DNA of 64,000 bases from an uncultured Prevotella sp. (GTDB lineage: Bacteria; Bacteroidota; Bacteroidia; Bacteroidales; Bacteroidaceae), in the NCBI GenBank assembly GCA_944319795.1, contig CALUFA010000006.1, forward strand, positions 1-64,000. The letters run 5' to 3'. Below are positions 50,014-58,718 of the stretch, one piece after another. The position numbers were made by a program, and so were the translations under genes. The notes beneath the pieces were generated by a model that was not told the DNA's origin, made no database searches, and saw only the letters and a list, made by a program, of their open reading frames with translations. How positions within the stretch are numbered: the first letter of the stretch is position 1; every line of letters begins with the position of its first letter.

Positions 50014-51372
50014 ATGAAAATTTCATTTGAAAATCCAGACAAGGTGAACGGACTGTTGACCTTGACCGTAGAAGAGGCTGACTATAAGGAGAATGTCGAG
50101 AAGACACTGAAAAACTACCGCAAGAAGGCCAACGTGCCGGGATTCCGCCCGGGCATGGTTCCGATGGGAATGATCAAGAAGCAGTTCGGCACGACGGCCA
50201 AAGTCGACGAGATTAACAAGCTGTTGGGCGAAGAGATATATAAATATGTGAAAGACAACAATATCCAGATGCTCGGCGAGCCGCTGCCCTCGGACAAGCA
50301 GGTGCCCGTAGACATGGAGAAGGAAGCGCCCTACACGTTCATGTTCGACATAGCCGTAGCACCCGAGTTCAAGGCCGAGCTGACCGGCGACGACACTATC
50401 GACCACTACACTATAACGGTTGACGACGACGTTATAAACCGCCAGATAGACATGTTCGCGTCGCGTGCCGGCCACTACGACAAGGTTGAGGAGTACCAGG
50501 AGCACGACATGCTGAAGGGCGACTTGCGCGAGCTCGACGAGAACGGCAACACCAAGGAAGGCGGCATAACGGTTGAAGGAGCCGTGATGATGCCCGAATA
50601 TATTAAGGTGGAAGACCAGAAGAAGCTGTTCGACGGCTGCAAGCTGGGCGACATAATCACGTTCAACCCGAAGAAGGCTTACCCGGAGAGCGACATCGAG
50701 GTTTCTTCGCTGCTTAAGATTAAGAAGGAAGAAGTGGCCGACATGAACTCAGACTTCAGCTACCAAATTACCGAAATATCTCGTTATGCCAAGGCCGAGG
50801 TGAACCAGGATTTGTTCGACCAGGTGTTCGGTAAGGACGCGGTGAAGGACGAGGCAGACTTCCGTGCGAAGATTGCGGAGGGACTTAAGGGCCAGTTCGC
50901 AATGGACACCGACTTCAAGTTCATCCAGGACGTGCGCAAGTACATGGAGGACAAGGTCGGCGCGTTGGTTTATCCCGACGCCATCCTGAAGCGCGTGATG
51001 CTCAACAACAACAAGGACAAGGGCCAGGAGTTCGTAGACAAGAACTACGACCAGAGCATCAAGGAGCTTACTTGGCACCTTATCAAGGAGCAGCTCGTTA
51101 AGGCCAACGGCATAAAGATAGAGGACGCCGACATCAAGGAGACCGCTAAGGAAGCCGCACGCGCACAGTTCGCACAGTACGGAATGAACAACATACCCGA
51201 AGAGTACATCGACAACTACGCTACCGACATGCTCAAGAAGAAGGAGTATATCGACTCGTTCGTTGACCGCAGCATCGACCGCAAGCTGACCGAGGCCCTC
51301 AAGAAGGTAGTGAAACTCAATGAGAAAACGGCTACTTTGGACGAGTTCAACAAGCTGATGCAGGGCGAATAA
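50014..51372 (+). CDS. tig: Trigger factor
   Basis: 452 residues. Ribosome-associated chaperone that meets nascent chains at the exit tunnel. The N-terminal ribosome-binding signature is Pro-Gly-Phe-Arg-Pro-Gly-Met-Val-Pro (about residues 43-51). The middle FKBP-like region is divergent, as in other Bacteroidota, so prolyl isomerase activity may be weak or absent. The helical C-terminal arms follow (Tyr-Ala-Thr-Asp-Met-Leu-Lys-Lys-Lys-Glu-Tyr). The protein is Lys/Asp/Glu-rich. It heads the tig-clpP-clpX-recQ cluster. Confidence 0.95.
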   Translation: MKISFENPDKVNGLLTLTVEEADYKENVEKTLKNYRKKANVPGFRPGMVPMGMIKKQFGTTAKVDEINKLLGEEIYKYVKDNNIQMLGEPLPSDKQVPVDMEKEAPYTFMFDIAVAPEFKAELTGDDTIDHYTITVDDDVINRQIDMFASRAGHYDKVEEYQEHDMLKGDLRELDENGNTKEGGITVEGAVMMPEYIKVEDQKKLFDGCKLGDIITFNPKKAYPESDIEVSSLLKIKKEEVADMNSDFSYQITEISRYAKAEVNQDLFDQVFGKDAVKDEADFRAKIAEGLKGQFAMDTDFKFIQDVRKYMEDKVGALVYPDAILKRVMLNNNKDKGQEFVDKNYDQSIKELTWHLIKEQLVKANGIKIEDADIKETAKEAARAQFAQYGMNNIPEEYIDNYATDMLKKKEYIDSFVDRSIDRKLTEALKKVVKLNEKTATLDEFNKLMQGE

Positions 51373-51403
51373 ATATTTTTTAGCAAAAAAACTTCCCTAA
51401 TAT

Positions 51404-51474
51404 AAAGGAGGTTTCCGACTTTTTTATTAACTTTGTTCCGCATGAACAAGTGAAAAGGGCCGGAAACCTCCTTT
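51404..51474 (+). promoter_or_regulatory. clpP promoter inside a terminator-like hairpin
   Basis: A perfect 14-bp inverted repeat (AAAGGAGGTTTCCG at 51404-51417, complement at 51461-51474) brackets a -7 element TAACTTTG (51428-51435). The left arm is followed by ACTTTTTTATT, so the hairpin may limit read-through from tig. The enclosed promoter would start clpP transcription, with the right arm in its leader. Confidence 0.55.
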
Positions 51475-51610
51475 TCGCATGGAATGGTAACAGGTGGAAA
51501 ATGCAATGCCGCCGGCAGGAGTCGGCGGAACGTGGCGGTAACTTCCGGCGCGCCGCCGAACGCGGAGCGGTTATTCATTTTTCATTATTCATTATTAATT
51601 TAATATAGGA

Positions 51611-52348
51611 ATGAACGATTTTAGGAAATATGCAACCGGTCATCTCGGCATGAACGGTATGGTGCTCGACGATGTGATGAAGGCCCAGATGCAATATCTC
51701 AACCCTTACATCCTTGAGGAGCGCCAGCTCAACGTTACGCAGATGGACGTGTTCTCGCGCCTGATGATGGACCGCATCATCTTCCTCGGCACGCAGATCG
51801 ACGACTACACGGCCAACACTCTTCAGGCACAGCTGCTTTACCTCGACTCGGTTGACTCGGGCAAGGACATCTCTATTTACATCAACAGCCCCGGCGGCAG
51901 CGTCACTGCCGGCCTCGGCATCTACGACACGATGCAGTTCATATCGAGCGACGTGGCCACGATATGCACCGGCATGGCCGCTTCGATGGCCGCCGTGCTG
52001 CTCGTTGCCGGCACGGAAGGCAAGCGCTCGGCGCTCACCCACAGCCGCGTGATGATACACCAGCCGCTCGGCGGAGTGCAGGGACAGGCTTCCGACATAG
52101 AAATAGAAGCTAAGGAGATACTCAAGTTCAAGAAAGAACTTTATACGATAATATCCGAACATTCACACACACCTTACGATAAGGTATATAAGGACTCCGA
52201 CCGCAACTATTGGATGACGGCCGAAGAAGCCAAGGCATACGGCATGATAGACACCGTGCTGGTAAGGAAGAAAGAGACCGCAGGCGGCGAAACTGCAGGC
52301 AGCCCGGCTCCAGTGGAGGGACAACCCGCTGACGGCGACGCCAGGTAA
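51611..52348 (+). CDS. clpP: ATP-dependent Clp protease proteolytic subunit
   Basis: 245 residues. Forms the double-ring peptidase chamber served by ClpX. Catalytic Ser lies in Gly-Met-Ala-Ala-Ser-Met-Ala-Ala, His in Ser-Arg-Val-Met-Ile-His-Gln-Pro-Leu-Gly-Gly. Ser-Pro-Gly-Gly-Ser-Val is the oxyanion-strand motif, and the Asp follows in Asp-Arg-Asn-Tyr-Trp-Met. The C-terminus has a Gly/Pro/Ala-rich extension of about 20 residues beyond the usual end. It is followed after 39 nt by clpX. Confidence 0.97.
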   Translation: MNDFRKYATGHLGMNGMVLDDVMKAQMQYLNPYILEERQLNVTQMDVFSRLMMDRIIFLGTQIDDYTANTLQAQLLYLDSVDSGKDISIYINSPGGSVTAGLGIYDTMQFISSDVATICTGMAASMAAVLLVAGTEGKRSALTHSRVMIHQPLGGVQGQASDIEIEAKEILKFKKELYTIISEHSHTPYDKVYKDSDRNYWMTAEEAKAYGMIDTVLVRKKETAGGETAGSPAPVEGQPADGDAR

Positions 52349-52387
52349 GGCAATGATTGTTGTTGTGATGTTATTTCCAATGTAATC

Positions 52388-53641
52388 ATGACGAATAGGA
52401 ATAATCGGATAGAAAAGGTTTGCAGCTTCTGCGGAAGGAGCGAACATGAGGTGAAACTGCTTATCACCGGCTTGACCGGATTCATCTGCGAAGACTGCGC
52501 CGCGCAGGCATACGAGATAGTGAAGTCAACCGGCGTGCTCGATGCCGAGCACAAGAAGGGCGGCTCCAAGTTCAAGCCGAAGAAGGTGCCGAAGCCGCGT
52601 GAGATAAAGGATTACCTCGACCAGTACGTCATCGGGCAGGACGATGCCAAGCGTTGCCTCGCCGTAGCCGTGTACAACCATTACAAACGGCTCCAACAAC
52701 CCGAAGACGACAACGGCGTAGAGATAGAGAAAAGCAATATAATAATGGTCGGCAGCACCGGCACGGGCAAGACTTTGATGGCCCGCACGATAGCCAAGCT
52801 GCTCGATGTGCCGTTCACCATCGTCGACGCGACGGTCTTCACCGAGGCCGGTTACGTGGGCGAGGATGTCGAGAGCATACTCAGCCGCCTGCTCCAAGTG
52901 GCCGACTACGATGTAGAGGCAGCCGAACGGGGCATAGTTTTCATCGACGAGATCGACAAGATAGCGCGCAAGAGCGACAATCCGTCGATCACGCGCGACG
53001 TAAGCGGCGAGGGCGTGCAGCAAGGTTTGCTGAAACTCTTGGAAGGAACTATGGTCAACGTGCCGCCGCAGGGCGGACGCAAGCATCCCGACCAAGAATA
53101 CATCCACGTCGACACGAAGAACATACTCTTCATCTGCGGCGGCGCGTTCGACGGCATTGAGCGCAAGATCGCCCAAAGGATGAACACCCATGTGGTCGGT
53201 TACAACTCCGTTCAGAACGTGCGCAACATCGACAAGAACGACCTGATGAAGTACATACTGCCGCAAGACTTGAAGTCGTTCGGCCTGATACCTGAAATCA
53301 TCGGCCGCCTGCCCGTCCTCACTTATCTTAATCCTTTGGACCGCGAAGCGTTGCGCTCAATCCTCGTAGAGCCGAAAAACTCAATCATAAAGCAATACAA
53401 GAAACTGTTCGAGATGGACGGGATTGAGCTTGGCTTCACCGACGAGGCTCTCGACTTCATAGTAGACAAGGCTATGGAATACAAGCTCGGGGCGCGCGGA
53501 CTGAGGTCGATTGTCGAGAGTGTGATAATGGACGCGATGTTTGAAATACCGTCGAAGGATGTCAAGACATTCGAGGTTACTCTTGATTATGCGCGCAGAC
53601 AGCTTGAGAAGGCGCACTTCAACAAGCTGGAAAGCGCCTGA
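52388..53641 (+). CDS. clpX: ATP-dependent Clp protease ATP-binding subunit ClpX
   Basis: 417 residues. AAA+ unfoldase that feeds ClpP. N-terminal zinc-binding domain with Cys-Ser-Phe-Cys and Cys-Glu-Asp-Cys (about residues 14-38). Walker A Gly-Ser-Thr-Gly-Thr-Gly-Lys-Thr, Walker B Phe-Ile-Asp-Glu-Ile-Asp-Lys-Ile, sensor 2 Gly-Ala-Arg-Gly-Leu-Arg-Ser. The protease-docking loop carries the Ile-Gly-Phe-type tripeptide region. Second gene of clpP-clpX-recQ. Confidence 0.97.
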   Translation: MTNRNNRIEKVCSFCGRSEHEVKLLITGLTGFICEDCAAQAYEIVKSTGVLDAEHKKGGSKFKPKKVPKPREIKDYLDQYVIGQDDAKRCLAVAVYNHYKRLQQPEDDNGVEIEKSNIIMVGSTGTGKTLMARTIAKLLDVPFTIVDATVFTEAGYVGEDVESILSRLLQVADYDVEAAERGIVFIDEIDKIARKSDNPSITRDVSGEGVQQGLLKLLEGTMVNVPPQGGRKHPDQEYIHVDTKNILFICGGAFDGIERKIAQRMNTHVVGYNSVQNVRNIDKNDLMKYILPQDLKSFGLIPEIIGRLPVLTYLNPLDREALRSILVEPKNSIIKQYKKLFEMDGIELGFTDEALDFIVDKAMEYKLGARGLRSIVESVIMDAMFEIPSKDVKTFEVTLDYARRQLEKAHFNKLESA

Positions 53642-53691
53642 CATGTTTGCCAATGAAGTATTACAATTAAAAAAGTTACCCTGTTGGTTGT

Positions 53692-55869
53692 ATGAATCAC
53701 GACGTTAATCTTAATGAAAAGCTGAAACAATATTTCGGTTTTGATAAGTTCAAAGGTAATCAAGAAGCTATAATACGCAACCTGCTTGACGGCAAGAACA
53801 CGTTTGTGTTGATGCCGACGGGCGGAGGAAAGTCGTTGTGCTATCAGCTCCCGTCGCTGATAATGGACGGCACGGCGATAGTCATTTCGCCGTTGATAGC
53901 GCTCATGAAGAACCAGGTGGACGTGATTAACGGCATGACGGAGACCGACGGGGTGGCGCATTACTTGAACTCGTCGCTTAACAAGTCGGCCATCGACAAG
54001 GTGAAGGCGGACATCATCGAAGGCAAGACGAAACTGCTGTATGTCGCCCCCGAGTCGCTTACGAAGGAGGACAACGTTGACTTTTTGCGCGGTGTCAAGA
54101 TTTCGTTTTACGCCGTAGACGAGGCTCATTGCATCTCGGAGTGGGGGCACGACTTCCGACCGGAGTACCGGCGGATACGCCCCATCATCAACGAAATAGG
54201 CAATGCGCCCGTCATCACGTTGACCGCTACGGCTACGGATAAGGTCCGTACCGACATAAAGAAGAGCCTCGGCATACTTGACGCAACTGAGTTTAAAAGC
54301 TCGTTCAACCGTCCCAACCTTTATTACGAGGTTAGGCATAAGACTAAGGACATAGACAAACAGATCGTAAAGTTCATCAGGCAGAATCCTGGAAAGAGCG
54401 GAATAATCTACTGCTTGTCGCGTAAGAAGGTGGAGGAGCTTGCCGCCGTGCTGCGCGCCAACGACATAAAGGCTGCGGCTTACCATGCCGGATTGGACTC
54501 GGGTACGCGTTCCGCCACGCAGGACGACTTCCTTATGGAGCGCATCGACGTGATTGTTGCGACGATAGCGTTCGGCATGGGCATCGACAAGCCCGACGTG
54601 CGTTTCGTCATCCACTATGACATTCCGAAGAGCCTTGAGGGCTATTATCAGGAAACGGGCCGTGCCGGGCGCGACGGCGGAGAAGGGAAATGCATAGCGT
54701 TTTACTCTTACAAGGACCTGAAAAAGCTCGAGAAGTTCATGGAAGGCAAGCCTGTGGCCGAGCAGGACATAGGCCGCCAGCTGTTGCAGGAGACCGCGGC
54801 GTATGCCGAGTCGTCGGTTTGCCGCAGGAAGATGCTGTTGCATTACTTCGGCGAGGAATACGGCGAGGACAACTGTGGGAACTGTGACAACTGCCTGCAT
54901 CCTAAGACAAAGATAGAAGGAAAGGACGCCTTGACGGTAGTGCTCAGCGCCGTCGCCGCGATAAAGGAAGACTTCCGCACCGATTACGTAATAGACTTTG
55001 TTGAAGGGAAGGACACCAACGACATCGTAGCCCATAAGCACGACAAGTTGGAAGAGTTCGGTTCGGGCGAGGATATGGACGAAAAACTGTGGAATCCCGT
55101 AATCCGTCAGGCCCTCATCGCAGGGTATCTGAAGAAAGACGTAGAGAACTACGGCATTCTGAAACTTACCCCGGCAGGCAAGAAATTCGTGAAAAATCCG
55201 CAGTCGTTCATGATTGTCTTGGATAATGAATTCAACGAAGACGAGGAAGAGGATAGCCACGACGGCATAAGTTCCGCACTCGACCCGACGCTCCATTCGA
55301 TGCTGAAAGACTTGCGCAAGAAAGTAAGCAAGAAGGTGAAACTTCCGCCTTACGTCATCTTCCAGGATATTTCGTTGGAGCAGATGGCTACGGTTTATCC
55401 CGTATCGCTCGACGACTTGCAGAACATACAGGGCGTGGGCGCCGGTAAGGCGCGCCGCTACGGCAAGGAGTTTGTCGCCCTTATAAAGAAGTATTGCGAT
55501 GAGAACGAGATTGAGCGGCCCGAGGAACTGCGTGTAAGGACGGTGGCGAAGAAGTCCGTATTGAAGGTTAAGATAATACAGAGCATCGACCGCCAGGTGG
55601 CGCTCGACGACATAGCCGAGGCCCAGGGCTTGGAGTTTGAAGAGCTGCTCGACGAGGTTGAGGCCATTGTTTACAGCGGAACGAAGATAAACATCGACTA
55701 TTTCCTTGAAGAAGTGATGGACGACGACCATGTGGACGACATCTACGAATATTTCAAGGAGAGCGATACTGACGACCTCGAGACCGCCATGGACGAGCTT
55801 GGCGGCGATTACAGCGAAGACGAGATAAGGCTCGTGCGTATCAAGTTCATGTCTGACATGGGCAATTAA
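53692..55869 (+). CDS. recQ: ATP-dependent DNA helicase RecQ
   Basis: 725 residues. 3'-5' helicase for recombination and fork repair. Helicase core with Gly-Gly-Gly-Lys-Ser-Leu-Cys-Tyr-Gln and Asp-Glu-Ala-His-Cys-Ile-Ser-Glu-Trp-Gly-His-Asp-Phe-Arg-Pro. Gln-Glu-Thr-Gly-Arg-Ala-Gly-Arg-Asp-Gly is motif VI. The RQC zinc cluster is Cys-Arg-Arg...Cys-Gly-Asn-Cys-Asp-Asn-Cys. An HRDC domain lies near residues 540-620, followed by an acidic C-terminal region, longer than in E. coli RecQ (about 610). It lies 50 nt after clpX and ends at a strong terminator. Confidence 0.96.
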   Translation: MNHDVNLNEKLKQYFGFDKFKGNQEAIIRNLLDGKNTFVLMPTGGGKSLCYQLPSLIMDGTAIVISPLIALMKNQVDVINGMTETDGVAHYLNSSLNKSAIDKVKADIIEGKTKLLYVAPESLTKEDNVDFLRGVKISFYAVDEAHCISEWGHDFRPEYRRIRPIINEIGNAPVITLTATATDKVRTDIKKSLGILDATEFKSSFNRPNLYYEVRHKTKDIDKQIVKFIRQNPGKSGIIYCLSRKKVEELAAVLRANDIKAAAYHAGLDSGTRSATQDDFLMERIDVIVATIAFGMGIDKPDVRFVIHYDIPKSLEGYYQETGRAGRDGGEGKCIAFYSYKDLKKLEKFMEGKPVAEQDIGRQLLQETAAYAESSVCRRKMLLHYFGEEYGEDNCGNCDNCLHPKTKIEGKDALTVVLSAVAAIKEDFRTDYVIDFVEGKDTNDIVAHKHDKLEEFGSGEDMDEKLWNPVIRQALIAGYLKKDVENYGILKLTPAGKKFVKNPQSFMIVLDNEFNEDEEEDSHDGISSALDPTLHSMLKDLRKKVSKKVKLPPYVIFQDISLEQMATVYPVSLDDLQNIQGVGAGKARRYGKEFVALIKKYCDENEIERPEELRVRTVAKKSVLKVKIIQSIDRQVALDDIAEAQGLEFEELLDEVEAIVYSGTKINIDYFLEEVMDDDHVDDIYEYFKESDTDDLETAMDELGGDYSEDEIRLVRIKFMSDMGN

Positions 55870-55890
55870 GGCATTCTTAAAAATATTGTT

Positions 55891-55930
55891 TCCGCCCCGT
55901 TGCGTTACCGAAGCGCAACGGGGCGGATTT
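55891..55930 (+). terminator. recQ terminator
   Basis: A perfect 14-bp stem (TCCGCCCCGTTGCG at 55891-55904, complement at 55914-55927), 9-nt loop, then TTTATTAT. Confidence 0.88.
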
Positions 55931-55960
55931 ATTATGCCGTATGTTGCAATGGGGTGGATA

Positions 55961-56001
55961 TAAAACAAAATCCTCATCGCCTTGTTTCGGTGATGAGGAT
56001 T
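55961..56001 (-). terminator. tRNA-Val terminator
   Basis: On the minus strand AATCCTCATC and GATGAGGATT (arms 55992-56001 and 55969-55978) are followed by TTGTTTTAT, directly after the tRNA 3' end. Confidence 0.85.
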
Positions 56002-56006
56002 ATCGT

Positions 56007-56080
56007 GGGCGCTGAGGGATTCGAACCCCCGACCCTCTGCTTGTAAGGCAGATGCTCTAAACCAGCTGAGCTAAGCGCCC
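56007..56080 (-). tRNA. tRNA-Val (anticodon TAC)
   Basis: 74 nt with all four arms: acceptor GGGCGCT paired with AGCGCCC, D arm GCTC...GAGC, anticodon stem CTGCC/GGCAG-type with loop CTTACAA giving anticodon TAC, and T arm GGGGGTTCGAATCCC. The CCA end is not encoded. Single tRNA with its own terminator. Confidence 0.96.
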
Positions 56081-56437
56081 TTGCTTGTGTTAAGCGAGTG
56101 CAAAGATACGGCAATTTTTCGTTCCTGCAAAATTTTAGCGCCATTTTTTTAGTTTTCTGCAAAAAATAGTCCGTTTCCGGGTTGTTATTTGCGTGTGCAA
56201 ACAATGTTTGCTGCAACGTTGTTGCCTGCCGGGCGTGGCGGATGCCGCATTCTTTGCGTTTGTCTTTTGGTTTTTATTGCAGGCTAAACTACCGCGGAAC
56301 GCTTGAATTTTTGTTAAACCCGTGCGCTCCGCGCGGTTAAATTCTTATAAAAAACCGGCTCCGGCGCGTCCCGTAAATTTGTATGTATGTTTATTTTTTC
56401 GTAATTTTACGCTGAAAATAAATAAAGTAGTAAGATT
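56081..56437. other. Spacer between tRNA-Val and the SMR gene
   Basis: About 357 bases. At the right, TTG (56379-56381), 20 nt and TAATTTTA (56402-56409, one base off consensus) form a plausible promoter for the SMR gene. The tRNA promoter should lie at 56090-56160 on the minus strand; CAAAGATA at 56101-56108 reads TATCTTTG on that strand, a good -7. Nothing else seen. Confidence 0.55.
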
Positions 56438-56770
56438 ATGAACAATTGTTTATTCTTGGCTTTGGCCATTCTTGCCGAGGCCGTCGCCACTACGGCGTTG
56501 AAGATGTCAGAGCAGTTCACGCGCCTGTTGCCGTCGGCCGTCGTCGTTGTAGGTTACGCCGCGGCGTTCTATTTCCTCAGCCTTTCGTTGCGCACGATAC
56601 CCGTCGGCGTGGCATACGCCGTGTGGTCGGCCGTCGGCATAGTGCTCATCACCGTCGTCGGGGCGGTAATGTTCCGCCAGGTGCCCGACCTTCCGGCCAT
56701 TGCCGGCATGCTGCTGATAATAGCGGGCGTAGTCGTCATCAACCTGTTTTCTAAGATGTCGGCGCATTGA
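56438..56770 (+). CDS. Small multidrug resistance (SMR) family transporter
   Basis: 110 residues, four membrane helices, the exact size of EmrE/QacE/SugE proteins. The essential Glu14 is present in Leu-Ala-Glu-Ala-Val-Ala-Thr-Thr-Ala-Leu-Lys. Pro-Val-Gly-Val-Ala-Tyr-Ala-Val-Trp-Ser-Ala-Val-Gly is the conserved helix-3 motif. SMR proteins act as dual-topology dimers that exchange protons for quaternary cations or guanidinium. The motif details favour the multidrug (Qac) branch rather than the guanidinium branch, but this is not certain. Single gene. Confidence 0.94.
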   Translation: MNNCLFLALAILAEAVATTALKMSEQFTRLLPSAVVVVGYAAAFYFLSLSLRTIPVGVAYAVWSAVGIVLITVVGAVMFRQVPDLPAIAGMLLIIAGVVVINLFSKMSAH

Positions 56771-56833
56771 TCCCGGCCGTTAGCCGCCGGCGTTTGCGCT
56801 TGTTCCGTTATAGGCCGTAAACCACGGTTTTGC

Positions 56834-56914
56834 CAAAGGTTGCCTTTCAGCGTGTAAAAGGCAGCCTTTGGCGCTTTAAAAGGCTGCCTTTTGCAGCCCG
56901 AAAGGTAGCCTTTT
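56834..56914. repeat. Palindrome array, AAAAGGnnnCCTTTT family
   Basis: Four units (AAAGGTTGCCTTTCAGC, AAAAGGCAGCCTTTGGC, AAAAGGCTGCCTTTTGC, AAAGGTAGCCTTTTG) at about 22-bp spacing, between the SMR gene and purB. Confidence 0.85.
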
Positions 56915-57157
56915 GATTGCCAGGCGTAATGTGCTGTTATTCAGTGTTTTATGAAACGGTCAAAAAACACTGCCCGTTTACGTTGCCGGCGCATCGTCGC
57001 TGCTGCTTTCATTGTCTTCATTTCCATGCTCCGCAACCTTCGCAAACGTGGCGTATTAAGTGCCATCGACGCTTCTTGGGCGGTGCGCCCATGCTTAAAA
57101 AGCATTAAGTAACAAATATTTATCATGTTTGTATGCGCATGAATGGATTTTAATTAT

Positions 57158-57165
57158 TAATTTTG
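57158..57165 (+). promoter_or_regulatory. purB promoter -7
   Basis: TAATTTTG, 24 nt before the chosen ATG. It overlaps the ATG-less upstream extension, which sets the purB start at 57190. Confidence 0.6.
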
Positions 57166-57189
57166 CAGCCGTTAATACGTATTATATTT

Positions 57190-58536
57190 ATGGATCTTGA
57201 CATGCTTACGGCCATATCGCCGATTGACGGGCGGTATAGGTCAAAGACGGCGCCGCTTGCCGCCTATTTTTCAGAATACGCTCTCATACGTTACCGCATA
57301 CGTGTTGAGATAGAATATTTCATCACCCTTTGCGAGCTCCCGTTGCCCCAGTTGGCCGACTTCGACCTGTCGCTGGCTCCGCGCCTGCGCGATATTTACA
57401 TGAAGTTCGACGAGGCCGGGGCGGCCCGTGTGAAAGAGATTGAAGGCATAACCAACCACGACGTGAAGGCCGTGGAATATTATATCAAGGAGCAGTTCGA
57501 CGCAATCGGAGGGCTCGACAAATATAAGGAGTTCATCCATTTCGGCCTTACCTCGCAGGACATCAACAACACTTCGGTGCCCCTTTCGATAAAAGAGGCG
57601 TTGGCCGACGTGTACGTCCCGATGCTGAAAGAGCTGATACAACAGCTCGCCGACTACGCCGACGAGTGGAAAGACGTGCCCATGCTCGCCAAGACCCACG
57701 GCCAGCCGGCCTCGCCCACGCGCCTCGGCAAGGAGATAATGGTCTACGTCTACCGCCTCACCGAGCAGCTCAAGCAACTCGAGGCGTGCCCCATGACGGC
57801 CAAGTTCGGCGGGGCCACGGGCAACTACAACGCCCACCACGTAGCCTATCCCCAGTACGACTGGCGCGAGTTCGGCAACAAGTTCGTAAGCGAAAAGCTC
57901 GGACTCTGCCGCGAGCAGTGGACCACCCAAATAAGCAACTACGACAACCTCGGCGCCATCTTCGACGCCCTGCGCCGCATAAACACGATAATCATCGACC
58001 TCGACCGCGACTTTTGGATGTACATCTCAATGGAATACTTCAAGCAGAAGATAAAGGCCGGCGAGGTAGGCTCGAGCGCCATGCCCCATAAGGTAAACCC
58101 GATCGACTTCGAGAACAGCGAGGGCAACCTCGGCATCGCTAACGCAATACTGCAGTTCCTTGCAGCCAAGCTGCCCGTAAGCCGCCTGCAGCGCGACCTT
58201 ACCGACTCGACCGTGCTGCGCAACGTAGGCGTGCCCCTCGGCCACGGCATGATAGCCCTGCAGAGCACGCTGAAGGGCCTGCGCAAGCTCATACTCAACG
58301 AAGAGAAGCTCAACGCCGACCTCGACGACATGTGGGCCGTAGTGGCCGAGGCCATACAGACCATACTGCGCCGCGAGGCTTACCCCCATCCCTACGAGGC
58401 ACTGAAGGCCCTTACGCGCACGAATAAGAAGATGACGGAGGAGACAATCCACGAATTTATCAACGGACTTAACGTAAGCGACGAAGTGAAGGCCGAACTC
58501 ATGGCCATAACGCCGCATAATTATACGGGAATGTAA
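57190..58536 (+). CDS. purB: Adenylosuccinate lyase
   Basis: 448 residues from Met-Asp-Leu-Asp-Met; the frame's earlier start at 57163 lies inside the -7 element. It catalyses two steps of purine synthesis: release of fumarate from SAICAR and from adenylosuccinate. Ala-Ile-Ser-Pro-Ile-Asp-Gly-Arg-Tyr at the N-terminus, His-Phe-Gly-Leu-Thr-Ser-Gln-Asp-Ile-Asn and Lys-Thr-His-Gly-Gln-Pro-Ala-Ser-Pro-Thr are ASL motifs. The superfamily signature is Gly-Ser-Ser-Ala-Met-Pro-His-Lys-Val-Asn-Pro-Ile, with the catalytic Ser. Single gene. Confidence 0.97.
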   Translation: MDLDMLTAISPIDGRYRSKTAPLAAYFSEYALIRYRIRVEIEYFITLCELPLPQLADFDLSLAPRLRDIYMKFDEAGAARVKEIEGITNHDVKAVEYYIKEQFDAIGGLDKYKEFIHFGLTSQDINNTSVPLSIKEALADVYVPMLKELIQQLADYADEWKDVPMLAKTHGQPASPTRLGKEIMVYVYRLTEQLKQLEACPMTAKFGGATGNYNAHHVAYPQYDWREFGNKFVSEKLGLCREQWTTQISNYDNLGAIFDALRRINTIIIDLDRDFWMYISMEYFKQKIKAGEVGSSAMPHKVNPIDFENSEGNLGIANAILQFLAAKLPVSRLQRDLTDSTVLRNVGVPLGHGMIALQSTLKGLRKLILNEEKLNADLDDMWAVVAEAIQTILRREAYPHPYEALKALTRTNKKMTEETIHEFINGLNVSDEVKAELMAITPHNYTGM

Positions 58537-58540
58537 TATA

Positions 58541-58680
58541 CGGTCTTAAGGTTATGCGGTTATAAGGTCATACGGCCGCCGGCGGCAATGCATAAGCCGG
58601 CAAGACGGCATCCGCCCCACAACCGTAAAACCCAATAACCATAAACCGTAGAACCTCATAACCCTAAAACCGTACAAGCG
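58541..58680. repeat. Simple-word repeat spacer (AAGGTTATGCGG / CCGTAAAACCC words)
   Basis: TCTTAAGGTTATGCGGTTAT on the left and AACCGTAAAACCCAATAACC, ACCGTAGAACCTCATAACCC on the right. The halves are loosely complementary. Same vocabulary as 21901-22034. Confidence 0.65.
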
Positions 58681-58718
58681 AGAATACTAACCGCCGTGAG
58701 GCATTAATAATTAAGATT

